A stretch of DNA of 6,750 nucleotides from contig JAILEJ010000256.1 in the NCBI GenBank assembly GCA_024688095.1, forward strand, positions 1 through 6,750, given 5' to 3'. The notes under the pieces are model-generated. The model searched no databases, was not told the origin of the DNA, and saw only the letters and a program-made list of their open reading frames with translations. A program made the translations under genes and the position numbers. Positions 1-5,940 of the stretch are shown in pieces; position 1 is the stretch's first letter, and the number at the start of each line of letters is the position of its first letter. The stretch comes from Butyrivibrio sp. Its GTDB lineage: Bacteria; Bacillota; Clostridia; Lachnospirales; Lachnospiraceae.

Positions 1-172
1 AATTGCAGAACGTTTTCTTAAGGTAGAAGATGAAAATACTCTTGAATATTATATCAAGAGATATGAGATTCATAATAAGAAGATTAAGATACATATGGCT
101 CAAAGATCTAATGAATATGCAAAAGATAGAATCAATGACGCCATCGAAAAACTAAACAGCAAAGCAAAATAA
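1..172 (+). CDS. 3' end of an unrecognised protein gene
   Basis: The reading frame enters at base 2 and runs for 56 codons to TAA at 170-172; the 5' part lies outside the window. The visible C-terminus is highly charged (many Lys, Glu, Asp and Arg), has no cysteine and no hydrophobic run long enough for a membrane segment, and looks mostly helical, ending LNSKAK. An internal ATG at 95 has no convincing ribosome binding site, so I read this as a truncated gene rather than a small one. I do not recognise the family. The palindromic element with its central terminator hairpin begins 20 bp after the stop, so this gene is probably the last of its transcription unit. The open frame and codon use support coding, but only 171 bases are visible. 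Confidence 0.6.
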   Translation, partial: IAERFLKVEDENTLEYYIKRYEIHNKKIKIHMAQRSNEYAKDRINDAIEKLNSKAK

Positions 173-192
173 CACTTTAATCAAAAAAGTAC

Positions 193-414
193 GGTGAACA
201 TTTTCAAGCTTTGGAGCGACTATATAAAAGCCTATTTCGTTCAGAACACGCTCGCGCTCCGATTTGGATGTAGTCGTACTAAATTCAAAGAACCTGATTA
301 CAGAAAAAAGCAATCTGTAATCAGGTTCTTTTTATTAAGTACGAGCATCCAAATAAGGGTTCTTCTCCGAAATAGGCTTTTAATAGTCTCTTCTAAATCA
401 TTGAAGAGTTCACC
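193..414. repeat. Long imperfect palindromic element (inverted arms around a hairpin)
   Basis: The left arm (193-286) and the right arm (332-414, read on the opposite strand) align over most of their length with small gaps. Exactly shared blocks include the outer ends GGTGAAC (193-199) and GTTCACC (408-414), TAAAAGCCTATTTCG (left arm about 225-239; right arm 369-383 on the minus strand) and ATTTGGATG (262-270; 346-354 on the minus strand). The arms enclose a perfect 18-bp hairpin. Because of the symmetry, both strands can be read as a short related peptide with the pattern GExF..LE..KSLFR..IWM. Neither reading has a start codon with a ribosome binding site. Terminal inverted repeats on a short element resemble a MITE or an intergenic palindromic repeat, but I see no clear target-site duplication and no transposase. 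Confidence 0.75.
287..336 (+). terminator. Strong rho-independent terminator at the palindrome centre
   Basis: A perfect 18-bp stem (287-304 with 314-331) encloses a 9-nt A-rich loop. Its 3' side runs into a T-rich stretch on the + strand (329-333, then ATT). This is positioned to end transcription of the upstream + strand gene about 115 bases past its stop. On the minus strand the run of T after the stem is shorter, so termination should mainly affect + strand transcripts. Confidence 0.8.
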
Positions 415-445
415 TGACTATTTGAAATGAAATTCATGTTTAAAA

Positions 446-476
446 AGTCTCTTCTAAAGCATAGGAAGTGTTTACC
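446..476. repeat. Degenerate second copy of one palindrome end
   Basis: The 13-mer AGTCTCTTCTAAA at 385-397, in the right arm of the palindrome, recurs exactly at 446-458, offset by 61 bp. The similarity continues with mismatches to GTTTACC (470-476), which corresponds to the palindrome terminus GTTCACC. It looks like a partial direct duplication of the right end, or a decayed neighbouring element. Confidence 0.6.
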
Positions 477-612
477 TGTCATTGATAATAAATTGCTATC
501 TAAGATCAGTATAATTACCCATTGATAAATAAAATATGATGCCTTTGTTTGGAATAGATATTATCATTAAAGTTTTATTTTTTTAAAGAAGATATTTAAT
601 TTTTCAAGATCA

Positions 613-900
613 AAAGCAGATAATTAGAGTAGTTCGTGCAAAGCAAATTCTTGATATTAAGAAAAATGGAATTGGAATTAAAGCATAGCATGTTTTTAAT
701 TCATCATGAGCAGAAACAGAAAAAGGGAATTTAATTGTTAGAGTGAAGTTAATTCCTGGCATCAGGAAAATTTGTAAAGGAATAAAAGCATAGCAGGTAT
801 TTAATTCTTCATGAACAGAAATAGAAAATTGGAATTTGGTTGTTAGAGTGAAGTTAATTCCTGATATCAGGAAAATTTGTAAAGGAATGGAAATAAAGCA
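613..900. repeat. 105-bp tandem repeat, two full copies plus decayed flanking units
   Basis: Copy 1 is 674-778 and copy 2 is 779-883. They have equal length (105 bp) and differ at about 12 positions, so they are roughly 89% identical. A truncated start of a third unit follows at 884-900 and a diverged partial unit precedes at about 620-673. Each full copy carries a short palindrome around TTCCTG..CAGGAA; in copy 2 (TTCCTGATATCAGGAA) it is perfect. Since 105 is divisible by three, the minus strand reads as 35-residue repeats in one stop-free frame of 100 codons (912 down to 613). That frame has no plausible start, and most of the differences between copies change the amino acid, so I do not call it a gene. 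Confidence 0.85.
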
Positions 901-969
901 TGAATTATGACTTTAAAGGTTCAAACCTATAAGAACATAAAATAGATATATGGTGTTAGCATACTTTAT

Positions 970-1093
970 TTATCAGGCGCCCCATTACTGATTAGTCAAA
1001 GCAAAAACTCTGTCAAGAGTGCATAGCACTGCGATGAGGCATGCACTTGACAGAGTTTTTATTATGACTTTAATTTTTCATAACGCCTGATAA
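970..1093. repeat. Nested inverted-repeat element around a terminator hairpin
   Basis: A perfect 10-bp outer inverted repeat (970-979 TTATCAGGCG with 1084-1093 in inverse) brackets the terminator hairpin of 1003-1060, with weakly complementary sequence between. The design, an outer inverted repeat around a strong central hairpin, resembles the palindromic element at 193-414 although the sequence differs. It could be a structured dispersed repeat or simply a large composite terminator. Confidence 0.6.
1003..1060. terminator. Bidirectional rho-independent terminator hairpin
   Basis: The arms 1003-1024 and 1041-1060 pair over about 20 bp with a two-base bulge, around a 16-nt loop. The outer edge is five A then five T, so each strand has a U-tract after the stem. 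It lies between convergent genes, the normal place for a shared terminator: the + strand gene ending at 172 and the minus-strand gene ending at 1294. For the minus-strand gene it would act as a second stop behind the hairpin at 1102-1134. Confidence 0.75.
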
Positions 1094-1101
1094 TGATTGT
1101 T

Positions 1102-1134
1102 AAAAAAATGTTATTTAAATTTTTGATAACATTT
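1102..1134 (-). terminator. Terminator candidate for the large minus-strand gene
   Basis: On the minus strand, AAATGTTAT (1126-1134) pairs perfectly with ATAACATTT (1106-1114) over 9 bp with an 11-nt loop, followed directly by further T residues (seven T in a row ending at 1102). The stem is AT-rich and therefore weak, but its position about 160 bases past the stop codon and the uninterrupted T-run make it a reasonable intrinsic terminator. Confidence 0.5.
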
Positions 1135-1198
1135 AGTGTACTAAATATATATTTATTAAATTATGAAAAATGTTTTATTTATAAGTTTTAAATAGCTT

Positions 1199-1248
1199 AG
1201 GTGAACTTTTCAAATTCACTTTCCAGCGTAGAAAAGTTCATCTTACCT
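1199..1248. repeat. Hairpin with a GGTGAAC-type end, downstream of the large gene
   Basis: TGAACTTTTC (1202-1211) pairs perfectly with GAAAAGTTCA (1231-1240), and after a small bulge AGGT (1199-1202) can pair with ACCT (1245-1248). The left side, GGTGAAC then TTTTCAA, matches the left terminus of the palindromic element at 193-208 except for one inserted A there. No T-run follows on either strand, so this is not a standard terminator. It probably belongs to the same kind of dispersed repeat, or acts as a 3' end stabilising hairpin of the large transcript. Confidence 0.55.
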
Positions 1249-1293
1249 CTTTGGAATTAAATAGGTATTTAAAAGGTATAAATCAGATCAGAG

Positions 1294-4200
1294 TTAGGCA
1301 TTTTTGGCAAGTGCTTTATTCTCTGATTCTTTTTTAGGTTGATTGAAATCTGGCTGATGTATCTTTTCATGAGCTTTTTTGTGGGCTGTTGAAAGCATCA
1401 GCTTAATACGGTTTAGCTGGTTTACTTCACTAGCACCAGGGTCATAATCGATAGCAACGATGTTTGAACCTGGATAGAGATGACGAATCTTTTTAATAAC
1501 ACCTTTTCCTACTACATGGTTTGGAAGACAACCAAATGGCTGTGTGCAAACAATATTAGAAGCACCACTATTAATAAGTTCTATCATTTCTCCTGTCAGG
1601 AACCATCCTTCTCCAGTCTGGTTACCAATTGAAACAATATTTTTAGCATAGTCTACAAGTTTGTAAATACTTGTTGGTGGCTCAAAATGAACACTTTGCT
1701 CAAATGCTTTAACAGCACCTCCACGGAGCTTTTCGATTGCCCATATTCCTACTCTGCAGGCAGCTGCAGTCTTTTTACTTGTACCAAGTTCTTCAGCTTT
1801 ATAAATCTGGTTGTAGAAGCAGTAGAGCATGAAATCCATAAGATCTGGAACAACTGCTTCAGCGCCTTCGCTTTCGAGAAGGTCTACGAGATGGTTATTT
1901 GCTGCCGGAGCAAATTTAACAAGAATCTCACCAACTACACCAACTCTTGGCTTAATTTCATTTGTGATTTCTATCTTATCAAAATCTTCAATTATCTGTC
2001 TGCACATATGTTGGAACTTAAAGAAATTCATATGCTTTGCAGAAACAAATTCTTTTGTTTTTACAAGCCATTTCTGGTGTACTTTTTCAACAGAACCTTT
2101 TACCTTTTCATAAGGTCTCATACGATATACGCAGCGCATGAATATATCACCAAAAACAGCAGCATAGGCAGCTCTAACAAGCATTTCAGCATTTATATGG
2201 AAGCCAGGATTATGCTCAAGTTTGCTAAGGTTTATAGAAACAACTGGAATCTGTTCCATACCTGCTTTTTTAAGAGCTCGTCTTATAAAGCCGACATAGT
2301 TTGTTGCACGGCATCCGCCACCAGTCTGAGACATTAGTACAGCTGTTTTATTAAGGTCATATTTTCCTGACTTTAATTCATCCATAATCTGACCAACAAC
2401 CCAAAGTGAAGGATAGCAAGCATCATTATTTACATATTTAAGTCCCATATTGATTGCATTCTTGTTATCGTTTTGCATAACAACAAGATTGTATCCACAG
2501 GCCTGAAGTGCTGATTCCAAGATGTCAAAATGAATAGGAGACATCTGTGGGCACAGAATTGTATAATCCTTACGCATTTCTTCAGTAAACAGAACTCTTT
2601 CGTTAGCACTGCTTCTAATGGTTCTTTCCTGCTTTTTGGCTTTACGAACTCTTATTGCAGCAAGTAGTGATCTTACACGAATTCTGGCTGCACCAAGGTT
2701 GTTAACTTCATCAATTTTAAGACATGTATAAATTTTATCTGAACCGGAAAGAATATCATTAACCTGATCTGTAGTAACAGCATCAAGGCCACAACCAAAG
2801 GAGTTAAGCTGAATAAGATCAAGATCATCTCTTGTTCTTGCATAACTTGCAGCTGCATAAAGCCTTGAGTGATACATCCACTGGTCAGAAACAATCAAAG
2901 GTCTCTCAGGAGCACCAAGATGAGATACGCTGTCTTCTGTAAGTACTGCTACACCATAAGAACATATCATGTCAGGAATACCATGATTGATTTCAGGATC
3001 AACGTGATAAGGTCTTCCTGCAAGGATTATTCCATGCTTATGATTTTCTTCCATCCATTTAAGTGTTTCTTCACCCTTTGCAGAAATATCAGCTCTTACA
3101 GCAGCCATTTCAAGCCATGCCTTCTGAGCTGCACTGATGATTTCTTTTGCAGGAATTTCATTAAATTCTTTAACAAGTGCATCAGTAACTGTTTTTATAT
3201 TTGTAAATGCCATAAATGGATTACGAAGCTTAACCTGACCATTAGTGATTTCTTCAACGTTATTTTTGATGTTTTCTGAATAAGAAGTTACTATAGGACA
3301 GTTATAGTGGTTTGTCGATCCCTCTACTTCATCTCTTTCATAGAAAAGAGCAGGGTAGAATATAAAATCAACATTCTGCTTAATAAGCCATGCAACGTGA
3401 CCATGAGATATTTTTGCAGGATAACATTCTGATTCACTCGGAATAGATTCTATACCAAGTTCATATATCTGATGTGATGAACGAGGTGAGAGTACTACCT
3501 TATAACCAAGCTGAGTAAAGAATGTAAACCAGAAAGGATAATTCTCATAGAAATTCAGAACTCTTGGAATTCCAACAGTTCCACGTTTTGCTTCTGCATC
3601 ATTTAATGGTTTATATCCAAATAATCTCTTGTATTTATAATCAAATAAATTAGGAACACCAGCTTCATTTTTTACTTTGCCAATACCACGTTCACATCTG
3701 TTACCGGAAATGTGTTGACGGCCACCTGTAAATTTATTAACAGTAAGCCGACAATGATTTGTACATCCCTGGCAGGTTGCCATACTTGTAGTATATTCAA
3801 GATTTAAAATCTGGTTTATTGAAAGCATTGTTGTCTGATATTCTGTATTTTCATTAAAACGATCTCTGGCAATAAGAGCAGCACCAAAAGCACCCATAAT
3901 ACCGGCTATATCAGGACGAATTACTTCAGCACCTGCAATTTTTTCAAAGCTTCTAAGGACGGCATCGTTATAGAAGGTTCCACCCTGAACAACAATATTT
4001 GAACCAAGCTCTGAAGCGTCGGATACTTTGATTACTTTGAATAGTGCGTTCTTAATAACAGAATATGCAAGACCTGCAGAAATATCTGCAACTTCAGCAC
4101 CTTCTTTTTGCGCCTGTTTAACTTTGGAATTCATAAATACTGTACATCTTGTTCCAAGATCAATTGGCTGTTTTGCAAATAAAGCTTCTTTAGCAAAATC

Positions 4201-5601
4201 CTGAACACTAAAGTTAAGTGATTTTGCAAATGTTTCGATAAAGGATCCACATCCTGAAGAACATGCTTCGTTTAGCTGTACAGAATCAACGGCATTATTT
4301 TTGATTCTTATGCATTTCATATCCTGGCCGCCTATGTCTAGAATACAGTCAACCTGTGGATCAAAGAAAGCAGCAGCATTATAGTGGGCGATAGTTTCAA
4401 CTTCGCCATCATCAAGCATAAAAGCTGATTTCATAAGAGATTCACCATATCCTGTAGAACATGAACGCGCAATTTTAACACCTTCTGGTAGAAGGTTATA
4501 AATTTCTTTGATAGATTCAATTGCTGTGTTTAAAGGACTACCATTATTACTTGAATAGAATGAATACAGAAGAGATCCGTCTTCACCAACAAGTGCACAT
4601 TTTGTTGTTGTTGAACCTGCGTCAATTCCAAGGAATACATTTCCCTTATATGTTGAAAGAGAAGAGGTTTTTACCTTTGCTTTGCTATGTCTTTCCTGGA
4701 ATTTATCATAATCAGCATCATCTGAGAAAAGAGGCTCAAGTCTTTCTACTTCAATTTCCATCTGAATCTTATGAGAAAGTTTTTCAACCATTTCTTTCAT
4801 AAGATAGTGAGTGTTCTCATCAGCATTAAGAGCAGAACCTATTGCTGCAAATAAATGAGAATTATCTGTATCTATTATGTGCTCATCATCAAGCTTTAAA
4901 GTTCTTATAAAAGCCTTTTTGAGCTCTGATAAGAAGTGAAGTGGACCACCAAGAAATGCTACATGGCCTCTGATTGGCTTACCACATGCAAGACCACTGA
5001 TAGTCTGATTTACTACAGCCTGGAAAATAGAAGCAGAAAGATCTTCCTTTGTTGCTCCGTCATTAATAAGAGGCTGAATATCAGTCTTTGCAAAAACACC
5101 GCATCTTGCAGCAATTGTATAAAGTGAATGGTAATTCTTTGCATACTCATTAAGTCCTGAAGCATCTGTCTGAAGAAGAGAAGCCATCTGGTCTATAAAA
5201 GAACCTGTACCACCGGCACAGATACCATTCATACGCTGTTCAACATTACCATCTTCAAAGTATATAATCTTGGCATCTTCTCCGCCGAGTTCAATAGCAA
5301 CATCTGTTTTAGGAGCGAGCTCCTGTAATGATGTAGATACTGCGATTACTTCCTGAACAAAAGGTACACCAAGATGCTTGGCAAGACTAAGTCCGCCTGA
5401 TCCAGTGATTACCGGATGAATTGTTACATTGCTTCCGGATACCTTTTGAGCGTCAACAAGCAGATCAGAGAGCGTTTCCCTGATGTTTGCAAAATGTCTT
5501 CTGTAATCTGAAAAAATAATTTTGCGGCTCTTATCAAGCAGAGCAATTTTAACTGTTGTTGAACCAATGTCGATTCCAAGTGTGTAATCTTTAGAAATCA
5601 T
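1294..5601 (-). CDS. Fused 2-hydroxyacyl-CoA dehydratase activase/dehydratase-like protein (BadF/BadG-HgdC, DUF2229)
   Basis: This encodes a 1,435-residue cytoplasmic protein of the long acyl-CoA dehydratase activase family. Family activases hydrolyse ATP to push a low-potential electron from a [4Fe-4S] cluster into a dehydratase or reductase. Activase domain 1 (about 7-258) has GIDIGSTTVK, ELGGEDAK, and cysteines C128 (NGICAGGTGSF) and C167 (ARCGVF). Activase domain 2 (about 322-580) has GIDAGSTTTK, DIGGQDMK, C447 (EACSSGCGSF) and C486 (GTRCTVF). Next come a four-cysteine cluster (C610, C613, C617, C636), a DUF2229-type region (about 675-895, with SESECYPAK at C726), and HgdB-like segments with ACYPS (C1062), GGGCRATNY (C1097) and CTQPFGC (C1352, C1358). 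The tail is Lys-rich. The length is normal for this family and there is no frameshift. I chose the ATG at 5601 because AGAAAGGG lies 8 bases upstream; the ATG at 5634 has no ribosome binding site and falls inside a hairpin. The gene appears monocistronic. Family certain, substrate unknown. Confidence 0.93.
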   Translation of the reverse strand: MISKDYTLGIDIGSTTVKIALLDKSRKIIFSDYRRHFANIRETLSDLLVDAQKVSGSNVTIHPVITGSGGLSLAKHLGVPFVQEVIAVSTSLQELAPKTDVAIELGGEDAKIIYFEDGNVEQRMNGICAGGTGSFIDQMASLLQTDASGLNEYAKNYHSLYTIAARCGVFAKTDIQPLINDGATKEDLSASIFQAVVNQTISGLACGKPIRGHVAFLGGPLHFLSELKKAFIRTLKLDDEHIIDTDNSHLFAAIGSALNADENTHYLMKEMVEKLSHKIQMEIEVERLEPLFSDDADYDKFQERHSKAKVKTSSLSTYKGNVFLGIDAGSTTTKCALVGEDGSLLYSFYSSNNGSPLNTAIESIKEIYNLLPEGVKIARSCSTGYGESLMKSAFMLDDGEVETIAHYNAAAFFDPQVDCILDIGGQDMKCIRIKNNAVDSVQLNEACSSGCGSFIETFAKSLNFSVQDFAKEALFAKQPIDLGTRCTVFMNSKVKQAQKEGAEVADISAGLAYSVIKNALFKVIKVSDASELGSNIVVQGGTFYNDAVLRSFEKIAGAEVIRPDIAGIMGAFGAALIARDRFNENTEYQTTMLSINQILNLEYTTSMATCQGCTNHCRLTVNKFTGGRQHISGNRCERGIGKVKNEAGVPNLFDYKYKRLFGYKPLNDAEAKRGTVGIPRVLNFYENYPFWFTFFTQLGYKVVLSPRSSHQIYELGIESIPSESECYPAKISHGHVAWLIKQNVDFIFYPALFYERDEVEGSTNHYNCPIVTSYSENIKNNVEEITNGQVKLRNPFMAFTNIKTVTDALVKEFNEIPAKEIISAAQKAWLEMAAVRADISAKGEETLKWMEENHKHGIILAGRPYHVDPEINHGIPDMICSYGVAVLTEDSVSHLGAPERPLIVSDQWMYHSRLYAAASYARTRDDLDLIQLNSFGCGLDAVTTDQVNDILSGSDKIYTCLKIDEVNNLGAARIRVRSLLAAIRVRKAKKQERTIRSSANERVLFTEEMRKDYTILCPQMSPIHFDILESALQACGYNLVVMQNDNKNAINMGLKYVNNDACYPSLWVVGQIMDELKSGKYDLNKTAVLMSQTGGGCRATNYVGFIRRALKKAGMEQIPVVSINLSKLEHNPGFHINAEMLVRAAYAAVFGDIFMRCVYRMRPYEKVKGSVEKVHQKWLVKTKEFVSAKHMNFFKFQHMCRQIIEDFDKIEITNEIKPRVGVVGEILVKFAPAANNHLVDLLESEGAEAVVPDLMDFMLYCFYNQIYKAEELGTSKKTAAACRVGIWAIEKLRGGAVKAFEQSVHFEPPTSIYKLVDYAKNIVSIGNQTGEGWFLTGEMIELINSGASNIVCTQPFGCLPNHVVGKGVIKKIRHLYPGSNIVAIDYDPGASEVNQLNRIKLMLSTAHKKAHEKIHQPDFNQPKKESENKALAKNA

Positions 5602-5609
5602 TTCTAAAA

Positions 5610-5617
5610 CCCTTTCT
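5610..5617 (-). promoter_or_regulatory. Ribosome binding site fixing the start of the large gene
   Basis: On the minus strand this reads AGAAAGGG, 8 bases before the ATG at 5601-5599. It sets the start 11 codons inside the longest open frame, whose first ATG at 5634 has no comparable site upstream. The conserved activase motif GIDIGSTTVK then begins at residue 9, the usual distance from the N-terminus in this family. Confidence 0.8.
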
Positions 5618-5631
5618 AAATACCAAAAACA

Positions 5632-5710
5632 CATTCAGAGCAGTAATTAACTATATATAAGAATCCTTTAATATAAAGGGTTAGAGCCTATATATAAGGA
5701 ACTCTGAATG
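5632..5710 (-). promoter_or_regulatory. Three-tier nested hairpin in the leader of the large gene
   Basis: Three perfect inverted repeats nest symmetrically: CATTCAGAG/CTCTGAATG (5632-5640 with 5702-5710), TATATATA with itself (5652-5659 with 5689-5696) and CCTTTA/TAAAGG (5665-5670 with 5674-5679). CTATATATAAG is also an exact 11-base direct repeat at 5651 and 5688. The structure lies between the predicted promoter and the ribosome binding site, so it would be in the 5' untranslated RNA. In that RNA the outer stem is followed by UGUUUUUGG, which would suit an attenuator, though the U-run is short. Alternatively it is a dyad operator or an RNA-stabilising hairpin. I recognise no known riboswitch class. 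Confidence 0.6.
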
Positions 5711-5750
5711 AAAAAATTTTGCACAATGTGTTTTATGCGCATTTCAACAT

Positions 5751-5779
5751 ATTATAAATCACTAGTATCTAATTTGCAA
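5751..5779 (-). promoter_or_regulatory. Sigma-A-type promoter of the large gene
   Basis: On the minus strand, TTGCAA (5774-5779) is separated by exactly 17 bases from a consensus TATAAT (5751-5756). Transcription would begin near 5744, giving a leader of about 140 bases that contains the nested hairpin. The -10 box is perfect and the -35 matches four of six positions. Confidence 0.65.
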
Positions 5780-5873
5780 TGTGACAAAAAACGTAAAATG
5801 GGGTAAAAAAAATAATAATATTGTTCAAAAATACTATCAATGTTAATTTTATGTTAAAATCCAGAGGCGTTTA

Positions 5874-5902
5874 TTTACATAAGATTTTTAGGATGTTAAA
5901 AT
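5874..5902 (+). promoter_or_regulatory. Promoter of the rhomboid-like gene
   Basis: TTTACA (5874-5879) matches five of six -35 positions and sits 17 bases before TAAAAT (5897-5902), which has an extended TG at 5894-5895. Transcription would begin near 5909, giving a leader of about 30 bases. The ten-mer ATGTTAAAAT that carries this -10 also occurs at 5851-5860, where no -35 box stands at the right distance; it could serve as a weaker extended -10 promoter. Confidence 0.65.
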
Positions 5903-5940
5903 ATTTGGAGTTTGAGTAGTTAAGAAACGGAGATGAAATA

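Larger units (their letters stand above)
173..1293. other. 1.1-kb gene-free interval rich in repeats and hairpins
   Basis: I found no convincing gene between the stop of the upstream gene and the stop of the large minus-strand gene. The open frames here either lack a start with a ribosome binding site or lie within repeats. The interval is more AT-rich than the flanking genes. It holds the palindromic element, an extra element end, the 105-bp tandem repeat, and three hairpins or terminators, all listed separately. I see nothing specific in 477-612 or 901-969 beyond AT-rich sequence. Such a long noncoding stretch between convergent genes suggests accumulated dispersed repeats or remnants of lost sequence. 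Confidence 0.75.

Noticed and set aside
193..414. A complete insertion sequence
   Set aside because: The element is only 222 bp, encodes no transposase, and no convincing target-site duplication flanks its ends. A MITE remains possible.
194..430. A 78-codon + strand open frame starting with GTG/ATG-like context inside the palindrome
   Set aside because: It runs straight through the palindromic arms and the terminator hairpin, has no ribosome binding site, and its translation shows no domain-like character.
674..900. A CRISPR array or phage/plasmid iterons
   Set aside because: There are only two full 105-bp units directly abutting, with no short repeat-spacer alternation and no neighbouring cas or replication gene.
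613..912. A 100-codon minus-strand open frame across the tandem repeat as a real repeat-protein gene
   Set aside because: There is no start codon with a ribosome binding site; the only ATG is internal, and differences between copies are mostly amino-acid changing. It is kept as a finding, not a gene.
1687..3279. Several + strand open frames opposite the large gene (for example 1687-2337 and 2869-3279)
   Set aside because: They are antisense shadows of a well-supported coding gene, with low-complexity Cys/Phe/Ser-rich translations and no ribosome binding sites.
1294..5601. An operon for 2-hydroxyglutarate or lactate fermentation
   Set aside because: No separate dehydratase subunits, CoA-transferase, or electron-transfer flavoprotein genes flank the gene in this window, so no pathway can be assigned.
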